12,289 nucleotides of DNA from Nitrospinota bacterium. Lineage in GTDB: Bacteria > UBA8248. The DNA is taken from the NCBI GenBank assembly GCA_003506735.1, contig DNYS01000205.1:7041-19329 (forward strand), in the 5' to 3' direction. The notes below the pieces were generated by a model. The model was not told the DNA's origin and searched no databases. It saw only the letters and a program-made list of their open reading frames with translations. Position 1 is the stretch's first letter. The number at the start of each line of letters is the position of its first letter. Made by a program: the position numbers and the translations under genes. This document shows positions 1-5,539 of the stretch, piece by piece.

Positions 1-181
1 TCTTTTTGGCTTTCTGAACGGCTTCATTGACGGTTTTTCCGATTTTCTGGCCGGTCTTTTTCGCCTTCTCGATAAGATTGTGCCCAACCCAATGATCAGC
101 CTCGCCCGGGCCGGGGGCCGCTGCGGAGATCATGAACATGAGCGCGATGGCCGTGCCGGTGAACGCTGTCCGCTTACGCAT
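1..181 (-). CDS. small exported Lys-rich protein (partial, 3' end off the window)
   Basis: The frame reads from an ATG at 181-179 off the left edge, giving the first 60 residues of a protein I do not recognise. It opens like a Sec signal peptide: basic MRKR, then a hydrophobic stretch at about residues 6-22, then a plausible signal peptidase I site after GEA near residue 27. The mature part starts DHWVG and becomes a Lys-rich, probably amphipathic helix (EKAKKTGQKIGKTVNEAVQK). There is no lipobox cysteine, so it is not an obvious lipoprotein, although its composition recalls entericidin-like small envelope peptides. The start is supported by a purine-rich Shine-Dalgarno (AGAGGAAG) about 5 nt upstream. 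It is transcribed away from the cyclic-nucleotide-binding gene. Location (periplasm or envelope) is inferred from the signal peptide; the function is unknown. Confidence 0.7.
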   Translation of the reverse strand, partial: MRKRTAFTGTAIALMFMISAAAPGPGEADHWVGHNLIEKAKKTGQKIGKTVNEAVQKAKK

Positions 182-521
182 GTTTTCTTCCTCTCTTGAA
201 AATTTTTTCACGGCACCTGGGTGAACGGTTTTATTGGCTGTATGAACCCGCAGACCCGCGGCTTCGGGGCGGGCTCCGATGGCCGGGTGCTCCCCGGCCC
301 GAGCGCCTTGGCGGCGGCCGCGGTGGGAGCCAGGCCGAATGGCGCGCACCTCCTCTCAGGGGGTAGCAGGATTGCTCCTGATTATAAGTGGAATCGGCGG
401 GGGCAAGAAACCGGCAACCCCCGCCCGCCCGCCTCCCCAATGGAGCGGTTGTCTCCGGCCCGTATCGGATGGCATACTTTCGCCAGCCATTCAGCTATCC
501 GCATCTCCATGGAGACCGCGC
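182..521. other. divergent intergenic region
   Basis: These 340 nt separate the minus-strand exported protein from the plus-strand cyclic-nucleotide-binding gene, so promoters for both should lie here. I see no coding pattern I trust: the long open frames across it come from high GC and have no family resemblance. One small perfect hairpin, CAGGA-TTGC-TCCTG, lies at 367-380 and is followed directly by the AT-rich ATTATAAGT, which could hold a -10 element, but I find no convincing -35 box. The rest is GC-rich low-information sequence. Confidence 0.4.
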
Positions 522-1070
522 ATGAGCCCCCAGGAGCCGAAGCCGTCCGGAGAAAAATCTCCCACCAAATCGGACGAAGTCAACAAGACCCTCTCGCCCG
601 AGCTCAAGGCCCTCATCGACCGCCTCATCGAGACCTGCTTATTTTTCTTCTTAATGGACGCGGGCGAGGTCGAAGCTTTTCTCCACCAATGCAAAAGCGA
701 AAAGGCCGAGCCGGGCGAGATGATCTTCCGCAAGGGCGATGAGGGGAACGACATGTACATCATCGTCACCGGCGAAGTGATCGTCCTCTCCGGCGGAGAT
801 GAAGAGCACAACCTCCGGTTGGGGGAGGGCGAGGTGTTCGGCGAGATCGCCCTCATCGAAGGCATCCCCCGCACCGCGAGCGTTCGCGCCGAGACGAAAA
901 CCTCCTTTCTGACCGTGAGCCGGCGAATCCTCGAAACCAACGCCCCTCTCCTCCGGGCCAAGGTGCTCGCCAACGTCGCCCACCAAACCGTCGGCTCTCT
1001 CCTCAAGGCGGATGAGGAGATCAACCGCCTCCGTGCCGAAGTCGAACGCCTCTCGGCGGGCGCCACCTAG
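522..1070 (+). CDS. cyclic nucleotide-binding domain protein (single CNB domain)
   Basis: This 182-residue protein is built around one CNB (cNMP-binding, CRP-like) beta-barrel. The domain runs from about residue 40 to 135: PGEMIFRKGDEGNDMYII (64-81) is the classic barrel start and FGEIALIEGIPRTASV (106-121) is the phosphate-binding cassette, with the Glu (108) and Arg (117) that usually contact the ribose and phosphate. No helix-turn-helix, kinase or channel segment follows. The C-terminus (about 160-178) is a short charged helix, possibly a coiled coil. It is therefore more likely a ligand-sensing accessory protein than a Crp-type transcription factor. The frame stays open upstream to 279, but I chose the ATG at 522 because GGAGA at 511-515 is a well-spaced Shine-Dalgarno and the upstream residues look non-protein. 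DoxX follows after 47 nt with its own ribosome site. Domain assignment is firm; ligand and partner are unknown. Confidence 0.88.
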   Translation: MSPQEPKPSGEKSPTKSDEVNKTLSPELKALIDRLIETCLFFFLMDAGEVEAFLHQCKSEKAEPGEMIFRKGDEGNDMYIIVTGEVIVLSGGDEEHNLRLGEGEVFGEIALIEGIPRTASVRAETKTSFLTVSRRILETNAPLLRAKVLANVAHQTVGSLLKADEEINRLRAEVERLSAGAT

Positions 1071-1117
1071 CCTCCGGGCGCGAGCGGGATTTCCGCGCAC
1101 GGAGAGAGGGATTTGAA

Positions 1118-1528
1118 ATGGCTAAAATTCTGGAAAATTCCAGCGAATATTTCTATTTTGTTTTTAGAGTATTCGTCGGCTTATTGTTTGCCCAGCATGG
1201 CGCCCAGAAACTGTTCGGGATGTTCACCGCCAGGCCGCCGGTGGAATTGTTCAGCCTTTTCGGGTTGGCCGGCGTCATCGAACTCTTCGGCGGGCTGGCC
1301 ATCGCCCTGGGCATCCTGACCCGCCTGGCTGCCCTTGCGGGCGCGGCGGAGATGGTGGCCGCTTATTTCAAGGTGCATGTCCCCCGGGGCCCGGTCCCGA
1401 ACGAAAACCAGGGAGAGCTCGCCCTCCTGTTCCTCGCGGCCTTCCTCATCCTGATCGCTCATGGATCGAAAATATGGGGCCTCGAAATGCTTCTTTTTAA
1501 AAAGAAAACCTCCTATCCCGAGTTCTAG
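1118..1528 (+). CDS. DoxX family inner-membrane protein
   Basis: This 136-residue protein has the DoxX layout of about four membrane helices (roughly 12-30, 47-66, 70-88, 102-116). Family marks include LLFAQHGAQKLFG near residue 22, the Gly-rich helix LFGLAGVIELFGGLAIALG, and the loop before the last helix with HVPRGPVPNENQGELALLF (87-105). DoxX/DoxD relatives are membrane subunits tied to quinone or thiosulfate redox chemistry, or to thiol and oxidative-stress functions; the exact role of a stand-alone member like this is not known. The start has a strong ribosome site, GGAGAGAGGG, 7 nt upstream. The codons near the end contain the 16-nt palindrome TTCTTTTTAAAAAGAA (1491-1506), which encodes part of LLFKKK and is probably incidental. 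It lies 47 nt after the CNB gene and converges on the minus-strand membrane protein. Confidence 0.9.
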   Translation: MAKILENSSEYFYFVFRVFVGLLFAQHGAQKLFGMFTARPPVELFSLFGLAGVIELFGGLAIALGILTRLAALAGAAEMVAAYFKVHVPRGPVPNENQGELALLFLAAFLILIAHGSKIWGLEMLLFKKKTSYPEF

Positions 1529-1580
1529 AGTTCGGAATGTCTCCCCGGGATGTCGGAGGCCGTTGGGTGAGCGCGGGAAT

Positions 1581-1952
1581 TCAGGTGAAAGCCGCCCAGA
1601 TCAGGCTCGCCCCGAAGAGAACCGCCACCGCAGCCTGGCTTCGCTGATAACTCTCCGGCCGCTCAATCCACCACGCCAAAAGCGCCTCGTAGCGCCGCTG
1701 GCCCAGAAGCGGCAAGCCCAGTCCCGCCGCGATCGTCACCCACCCCAATATCCGAAGATAGAGCGGCGCCCGTGAGCCCGCCGCCGCGATGAGCATCACC
1801 GCCCCCATCCCCAGGCGGAGGATCGACGCCGCGTAGAGCCCCGTCCGCGACTTCATGTGCGCGACGAAGCGCACCATCCGCCCCGGCGAAACCATCCCCG
1901 CCCCGCCCAGCGCGCAAATCAAAATCCCCAGCAGCACGATGACCCACAGCAA
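1581..1952 (-). CDS. small four-helix membrane protein, unknown family
   Basis: This predicted 123-residue protein is mostly hydrophobic, with about four membrane helices (roughly 1-19, 40-59, 64-84, 105-121) and short basic loops (SPGRMVRFVAHMKSR; LGQRRYEALLAWWIERPE). I do not recognise a named family, only the style of a small inner-membrane protein of unknown function. The start needs choosing. No ATG occurs before residue 20. The frame is closed by TGA at 1991-1989, and TTG codons occur at 1967 and 1952. The TTG at 1952 is preceded by GGGAGGG with a 6-nt spacer, an excellent Shine-Dalgarno, whereas that motif would lie inside the gene if 1967 were used; I therefore take 1952. The last 23 or so codons are duplicated at 2080-2158. 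It converges on DoxX with about 50 nt between. Confidence 0.72.
   Translation of the reverse strand: MLWVIVLLGILICALGGAGMVSPGRMVRFVAHMKSRTGLYAASILRLGMGAVMLIAAAGSRAPLYLRILGWVTIAAGLGLPLLGQRRYEALLAWWIERPESYQRSQAAVAVLFGASLIWAAFT
1592..1661 (-). repeat. copy 1 of a 70-nt direct repeat (3' end of membrane-protein gene)
   Basis: This is the 3' portion of the small membrane-protein gene that recurs at 2091-2160 with a constant offset of 499 nt. My hand alignment finds no gaps and roughly 87% identity, with long exact runs such as CCCCGAAGAGAACCGCCACC (read on the plus strand). It encodes the last membrane helix (QRSQAAVAVLFGASLIWAA). Confidence 0.85.
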
Positions 1953-2079
1953 GTAAATCCCTCCCAAGCGGCGCGGGAGTATCCCCCCTCAAATGCATTA
2001 TGGGCCTTGGAGGAGGGGATGGCGAGATGGGGGAGGGCGTTCCCTTCTTGCCGGGGGGGGCTTGGGGTGATGGGAGAAC

Positions 2080-2158
2080 TCAAGGCCAGGCCGCCCAGAT
2101 CAAGCCCGCCCCGAAGAGAACCGCCACCGCCGCCCAGCTTCGCTGAATACCCTCCGGC
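2080..2158 (-). pseudogene. broken 3' fragment of a paralogue of the small membrane protein
   Basis: On the minus strand this stretch reads PPEGIQRSWAAVAVLFGAG then LIWAAWP and a TGA stop (2082-2080). The intact gene at 1581 ends PESYQRSQAAVAVLFGAS then LIWAAFT and stop. The similarity covers only the final helix and the stop codon. It fades within about 10 nt of the hepT stop codon (2170-2168), and the rest of the expected gene is absent: the place where it should be holds hepT and mntA. There is no start codon or ribosome site for the fragment. I read it as the tail of a tandem duplicate whose front part was lost or displaced. Resemblance is seen directly; the history is inferred. Confidence 0.75.
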
Positions 2159-2160
2159 GG
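2091..2160 (-). repeat. copy 2 of the 70-nt direct repeat
   Basis: Partner of 1592-1661, in the same orientation. It lies in non-coding sequence directly behind hepT. Substitutions fall at several codon third positions (for example CTG/TTG for Leu), the pattern expected if both copies once evolved as coding sequence. Confidence 0.85.
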
Positions 2161-2167
2161 CGGTTTC

Positions 2168-2500
2168 TTACATATTCTTCCGCATCTCCTCGATCTTTCG
2201 CTTGAGTTCCGGCAGGTCCCGCTCAATCGCACTCCAGACGGTTTCGGTGTCGATGCTGAAGTAGTCGTGGACGAGGATGTGCCGCATGCCGATGATTTTC
2301 GACCAGGGGATTTCCGGCTCCGCATTACGCACCTCATCGGACAGCGCCCGCACGGCTTCGCCGATGATTTGCAAGTGCCTGACAAACCAGTTTTGAATGA
2401 GTTCGTCGTTCTCGAACGCGGCCCTTCCCCGCGCGGCGTACCGCTCGATGTGGCCGATGGCCTCGAGAATGTCCTCTAGCCGCTCGCCCAGATCTCTCAT
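2168..2500 (-). CDS. hepT: HepT-like HEPN-domain ribonuclease toxin (DUF86)
   Basis: This 110-residue all-helical protein has the features of the HepT/DUF86 branch of HEPN nucleases. The catalytic motif is the RX4HXY form: R73-HILV-H78-D-Y80 inside [14 protein letters not shown] (71-84). The N-terminal helix [21 protein letters not shown] and the helix [20 protein letters not shown] (39-58) are also typical. In studied HEPN-MNT pairs HepT is an RNase, and the tyrosine of RX4HXY is the residue the partner MNT protein AMPylates to silence it; both the nuclease residues and that tyrosine are intact here. The start ATG (2500-2498) overlaps the mntA stop as ATGA, implying translational coupling with the antitoxin made first. 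The frame remains open upstream through mntA, but that extension is antitoxin sequence in the wrong frame. A duplicated gene tail lies about 10 nt after the stop. Confidence 0.93.
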   Translation of the reverse strand: MRDLGERLEDILEAIGHIERYAARGRAAFENDELIQNWFVRHLQIIGEAVRALSDEVRNAEPEIPWSKIIGMRHILVHDYFSIDTETVWSAIERDLPELKRKIEEMRKNM

Positions 2501-2787
2501 AGGGCGACCGCGCCGCGGAGAACGCGGTCGCGGATTCGGGGTTTCAAGCCCCGCTCGGTGACGACATCCACCTCGCGGCCAAGGAGTGCCTGGAGGTCCA
2601 TGAGAAGCCCACCCATGTCGAGGAGGCTTCTTCCTTGCTCCATGTCCACGAGAAAATCCAGGTCGCTGGCCTCGTCTGCCTCGCCCCGGGCGGCGGAGCC
2701 GAACAGGCGCACGTTCCGGGCGCCGTGCCGGGCGGCGGTTTCGAGGATTTCCGCGCGTTTTACTTTCAGTAGTTCTTGGACGGTCAT
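2497..2787 (-). CDS. mntA: MntA-like minimal nucleotidyltransferase antitoxin
   Basis: This 96-residue protein is a minimal nucleotidyltransferase. It carries the full GSX10DXD signature: G30-S31 followed by D42 and D44 in [21 protein letters not shown] third acidic residue sits in the REVDVVTE strand (D74). These residues bind the metal and NTP in the pol-beta superfamily, and in characterised MntA proteins they support transfer of AMP to the HepT tyrosine, which neutralises the toxin. The motif is complete, so the enzyme should be active. The start ATG at 2787 has GGAG about 8 nt upstream (GGAGCGGAACG). The stop overlaps the hepT start by ATGA. The gene lies downstream of a strong terminator at 2865-2898, so it probably has its own promoter in 2788-2860, although I cannot pick clear -35/-10 boxes there. 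Such pairs are commonly mobile or defence-associated. Confidence 0.93.
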   Translation of the reverse strand: MTVQELLKVKRAEILETAARHGARNVRLFGSAARGEADEASDLDFLVDMEQGRSLLDMGGLLMDLQALLGREVDVVTERGLKPRIRDRVLRGAVAL

Positions 2788-2864
2788 CGTTCCGCTCCGA
2801 GCTTAGGATATCCAACCTATGGGGAATGATCGGCTACAGCGGGAGGAACGTCAAATCTCCATAC

Positions 2865-2898
2865 AAAAAGCCCCCGAAACCTTCGTTCCGGGGGCTTT
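2865..2898 (-). terminator. intrinsic terminator after the rhodanese-E1 gene
   Basis: On the minus strand the sequence reads AAAGCCCCCGGAA, a short loop, then TTCGGGGGCTTTTT. This gives a stem of nine uninterrupted pairs (AAAGCCCCC with GGGGGCTTT), extended by G-C and two A-T pairs past a single bulged base, followed by a T run. It sits about 45 nt after the stop of the adenylyltransferase gene and separates that unit from mntA/hepT. The stem is symmetric enough to stop plus-strand transcripts weakly as well, but the only T-rich tail is on the minus strand. Confidence 0.88.
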
Positions 2899-2942
2899 AA
2901 TAATTCTGCCTTAGTTTCCGTTTCTCATCTCTCTTTTAGCTC

Positions 2943-4148
2943 CTAGTGACCGTTCGTGGCGGCGCCGACGGGTACCTCGGCCTCGGAGAGGCCGCAGAAG
3001 AACTCGTAGTCGATGAGCTCGGTGATGGTGGGGCTGTCGCCGCAGACGGGGCAGCTGGGGTCGCGCCGGGCCTTGAGGACGCGGAACTGCGATTTCAGGG
3101 CGTCGTACATCAGCAGCTTGCCGACGAGGGGCTCGCCGAAGCCGACGATGAGCTTGGCGACCTCGGTGGCCTGGATGGAGCCCATGGTGCCGCAAAGGGA
3201 GCCGAGGACGCCGGCGTCCTGGCAGCTGGGGACCATGCCCGGAGGCGGCGGCTCGGGGTAGAGGCACCGGTAGCAGGGACCGCCGTTGGCCGAGTCGTAG
3301 ACAGTGGCCTGGCCCTCGAACTTGAAGATGGAGGCGTCCACGATGGGCTTGCCGAGAAAGACGCAGGCGTCGTTGACGAGGTAGCGCGTCGGGAAGTTGT
3401 CGGCGCCGTTCACGATGACGTCGTACTGGCCCAGGATTTCGAGGGCGTTGGTGCGGTCGATGCGCTCTTCGTGGCCGATGATTTTAACGTCCGGGTTGAG
3501 GGCGGTGAGAGTCTGCCGGGCGCTTTCGACCTTGGAGGTGCCCACGCGGTCGTTGGTGTGGACGATCTGGCGCTGGAGGTTGCTCATGTCCACGACGTCG
3601 AGATCGACGATGCCGATGGTGCCAACGCCCATGGCGGTGAGGTAGAGGCCGGTGGGCGAGCCGAGGCCGCCGGCGCCGATGAGCAGGACCTTGGAGTCGA
3701 GGAGCTTGGCCTGGCCCTTTTCGCCGATTTGGGAGAGGAGAAAGTGGCGGCTGTAGCGCTCAAGCTGTTCGGTGGACATCTGTTTATCGACCTGGACGGG
3801 GTGGCCGAGGTCTTTCCATTTGGCGTAGCCGCCGGACATGGATTTGACGTCGGCATAGCCCATGGTCTTGAGCACCTGGCCGGCGAGGAGGGAGCGCACG
3901 CCGCCGGCGCAGTAGGCGATGATGGGGGTGGCGCGGTCCTGGACGACCTGTTCGATCTTGAGTTCGAGGAAGCCGCGGCTGACGTGTTCGGCGCCGGGGA
4001 TAAAGCCTGCGCGGAATTCGTCGGGCTCGCGCACGTCGATGAGGGCGAAGCCGGTGCCAGAGCTCTTGAGGGTGGCGACTTCGTCGGGGGTGATTTCGGG
4101 GATATCGTTCCGGGCGGCCTCGAGGAGGTCGCGTCCGCTGGTTGCCAT
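2943..4148 (-). CDS. rhodanese-ThiF/MoeB fusion: sulfur-carrier adenylyltransferase
   Basis: This 401-residue protein has two parts. Residues about 18-120 are a rhodanese domain with IDVREPDEFRAGFIPGAEH (37-55) and the active-site loop CAGGVRS (80-86, persulfide Cys80). Residues about 125-385 are a ThiF/MoeB-type E1 domain, with the nucleotide loop GAGGLGSP (158-165), the NLQRQ arginine (193), the ADNFPTR motif (249-255), Cys309 in the PSCQDAGVLGS crossover loop, and zinc cysteines CYRC (292-295) and CPVC (366-369). Such enzymes adenylate the C-terminal Gly of a MoaD/ThiS-like carrier and can pass on sulfur for molybdopterin, thiamine or tRNA thiolation. The well-known MoeZ/MOCS3 order is E1 then rhodanese; here the rhodanese comes first. 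The start has AGGAG 8 nt upstream. No sulfur carrier or other cofactor gene is next to it, so the pathway is not decided. Confidence 0.93.
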   Translation of the reverse strand: MATSGRDLLEAARNDIPEITPDEVATLKSSGTGFALIDVREPDEFRAGFIPGAEHVSRGFLELKIEQVVQDRATPIIAYCAGGVRSLLAGQVLKTMGYADVKSMSGGYAKWKDLGHPVQVDKQMSTEQLERYSRHFLLSQIGEKGQAKLLDSKVLLIGAGGLGSPTGLYLTAMGVGTIGIVDLDVVDMSNLQRQIVHTNDRVGTSKVESARQTLTALNPDVKIIGHEERIDRTNALEILGQYDVIVNGADNFPTRYLVNDACVFLGKPIVDASIFKFEGQATVYDSANGGPCYRCLYPEPPPPGMVPSCQDAGVLGSLCGTMGSIQATEVAKLIVGFGEPLVGKLLMYDALKSQFRVLKARRDPSCPVCGDSPTITELIDYEFFCGLSEAEVPVGAATNGH

Positions 4149-4215
4149 TTGTCCGTCTCCTAGTAAAACCGGTAAGGAATATCGGCCGGGAAGGACCCCG
4201 GCAAAAGGCGGGGGG

Positions 4216-4413
4216 CTACCCGACTGGATGTCTGCTTTCCCGCCAGGCGTGGTAGCCGCCCTTCATCGAGAAAACGTTTTTGTAAGCCATGTCCTGAAGC
4301 TGCTTGCCGGCGAAGAGGCTCCGCAGGCCTCCCGCGCAGTAAAATACGGCCTCGGCGCCCGGATCGGGGACGCGCGCGCGGGCCTCGCCGGGCAGCTTTT
4401 GAAGCAATTCTTA
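4216..4413 (-). pseudogene. truncated rhodanese-domain remnant
   Basis: The minus strand encodes the C-terminal half of a rhodanese: FYCAGGLRSLFAGKQLQDM (with the catalytic-loop Cys) and NVFSMKGGYHAWRESRHPVG, closely matching residues 79-118 of the neighbouring fusion protein (about 23 of 40 positions identical by eye). The N-terminal half with the IDVRE-type strand is missing. The frame is closed by TAA at 4413-4411, and the first possible start is a TTG at 4407 without any ribosome site; the upstream ATG (4416-4414) is followed at once by that TAA. The gene therefore looks dead, although the active-site loop is intact. It lies 67 nt upstream of the fusion gene, in the same direction. An alternative is a free-standing short sulfurtransferase of about 63 residues, which would lack half the fold. 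Confidence 0.7.
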
Positions 4414-4630
4414 CATTTTCAGACTCTTATTTAAAGAGCCGCGACAGGCGGGGCGCGGGGTGAAAGCATGGTCCGGTAGAGGGAAACCGTCCGCTCCCGA
4501 ATTCGATGAGTAATTTGCACTAATTTTATCAGGAATAGCAATGTATATCCCGAGTTCGCTGTGGATTATATTTTTGAAATGGGGAGTAACTACGTAACAT
4601 ATTGTTTTTATTTTATTTATACGTATTTCG
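4414..4630. other. AT-rich intergenic patch upstream of the rhodanese block
   Basis: This stretch lies between the dehydrogenase stop and the rhodanese remnant. From about 4500 to 4630 it is strikingly AT-rich compared with the window (runs such as ATTGTTTTTATTTTATTTAT), while 4440-4500 is GC-rich again. A consensus TATAAT lies on the minus strand at 4570-4565, correctly oriented to transcribe the remnant and the fusion gene, but I see no good -35 hexamer 16-18 nt before it. No intrinsic terminator for the dehydrogenase gene is obvious. It probably holds the promoter of the rhodanese-E1 unit; it may also be the scar that removed the front of the remnant. Confidence 0.4.
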
Positions 4631-5506
4631 CTATAGCCCCGCACCCTTCTCGAAGTGCTCGATGATGGCGTTCTGGTCGGCATCCCCATGCCCCAGAGCC
4701 GCCGCGCCCATGTAGATCTGCCGGGCCGCCGCGCAAAGGGGGATGGGCACCTTCGTCTCCTCGGCCATGGCGGCGATCATGCGCAGGTCCTTGAGCATGA
4801 GGTTTACGGTGAAAGTGGGGGTGTAGTCCTTGACGATCATCGGGCTCACTTTGTAGTCGAGAATCTTGGGGATGACGCTCGCCTTGAGGAAGGCGGCCAT
4901 AGCCTCGGGGTCGAGGCCGGATTTCTTTCCTAGGGTAAGGGCCTCGGCGATGGCCGAGATATGCACGGCGAAAATGTGGTTGGTAACCAGCTTCATCTGG
5001 AGACCGGCCCCGTTGGGGCCGAAGTGATGCACATCCCCGCCGATGGCCGCCAGGACGTCGCGGTGCTCTTCCAGGGCGGATGGGTCTCCTCCGGCGATGA
5101 TGGCCAGGGTTCCCGCCCGGGCGTGGGGGACGCTGCCGCTCACCGGGGTGTCCAGGAACCGGAGGCCCCGTTTTTCGGCCTCGGCCGCGATCCGCTGGCT
5201 GCCTTCGACGGCAATGGTCGAGAAATCGAAGCAGACGGCGCCCTCGGGTGCAGCGGCGAGCGCTCCGTTTTCTCCCAGGTAGGCCTCGGCCGCGTGTTCG
5301 GTCTCGGGAACCGAGCTGCATATCACCTGGACGCCCGCGGCCGCCTCGGCGGGGGAGCCGAAAACCTGGATACCCCCGCTCTCGGCGCGGGTTCTTGCGG
5401 CCCCGGAGGGATCGTACCCATGCACCTCGAACCCGGCTTTGGCCAGGTTCGACGCCATGGCTCCCCCCATGTTTCCCAAACCGAGATAAGCCACCTTCTT
5501 TGCCAT
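4631..5506 (-). CDS. NAD(P)-dependent beta-hydroxyacid dehydrogenase (3-HIBADH superfamily), copy 1
   Basis: This 291-residue protein matches the usual length of 3-hydroxyisobutyrate, tartronate-semialdehyde and related dehydrogenases. The Rossmann domain opens with YLGLGNMGGAMASNL (7-21; GxGxxG). The nucleotide-binding Asp (D32) in GYDPS favours NAD over NADP, which is an inference. The substrate motif DTPVSGS is at 119-125, and the catalytic Lys is K172 in MKLVTNH with the family Asn (N176). KDL at 239-241 is the conserved C-terminal domain motif. Family enzymes oxidise beta-hydroxy acids or reduce the matching semialdehydes in the cytosol. The exact substrate cannot be read from these motifs. 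The start has GAGGAG about 10 nt upstream. It lies 33 nt after its paralogue, in the same direction, and is clearly the product of a tandem duplication. Confidence 0.92.
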   Translation of the reverse strand: MAKKVAYLGLGNMGGAMASNLAKAGFEVHGYDPSGAARTRAESGGIQVFGSPAEAAAGVQVICSSVPETEHAAEAYLGENGALAAAPEGAVCFDFSTIAVEGSQRIAAEAEKRGLRFLDTPVSGSVPHARAGTLAIIAGGDPSALEEHRDVLAAIGGDVHHFGPNGAGLQMKLVTNHIFAVHISAIAEALTLGKKSGLDPEAMAAFLKASVIPKILDYKVSPMIVKDYTPTFTVNLMLKDLRMIAAMAEETKVPIPLCAAARQIYMGAAALGHGDADQNAIIEHFEKGAGL

Positions 5507-5539
5507 GAATCTTTTCTCCTCGCGGTCTCTTTCCGTAGA

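Noticed and set aside
1491..1506. TTCTTTTTAAAAAGAA palindrome as a terminator for DoxX
   Set aside because: It lies inside the coding sequence before the stop, is AT-only in the stem centre with no loop, and encodes ordinary Phe/Lys codons.
1513..1524. 12-mer TATCCCGAGTTC loosely recurring in the AT-rich patch near 4545-4557
   Set aside because: A match of this length is expected a few times by chance in a window this size, and no flanking similarity is present.
2168..2815. Long N-terminal extension of hepT through mntA
   Set aside because: The extension is mntA read in another frame (Arg/Pro-rich); the ATGA overlap and family start support 2500.
2946..4163. Plus-strand open frame of about 405 codons opposite the rhodanese-E1 gene
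   Set aside because: Ala/Gly/Val/Asp-rich antisense translation caused by high GC; no family features and no ribosome site, while the minus strand encodes a clear enzyme.
4411..4689. Separate small gene in the AT-rich patch (minus strand)
   Set aside because: It overlaps the 3' end of dehydrogenase copy 1, has no ribosome site or family features, and merely happens to share a frame with the rhodanese remnant up to the TAA.
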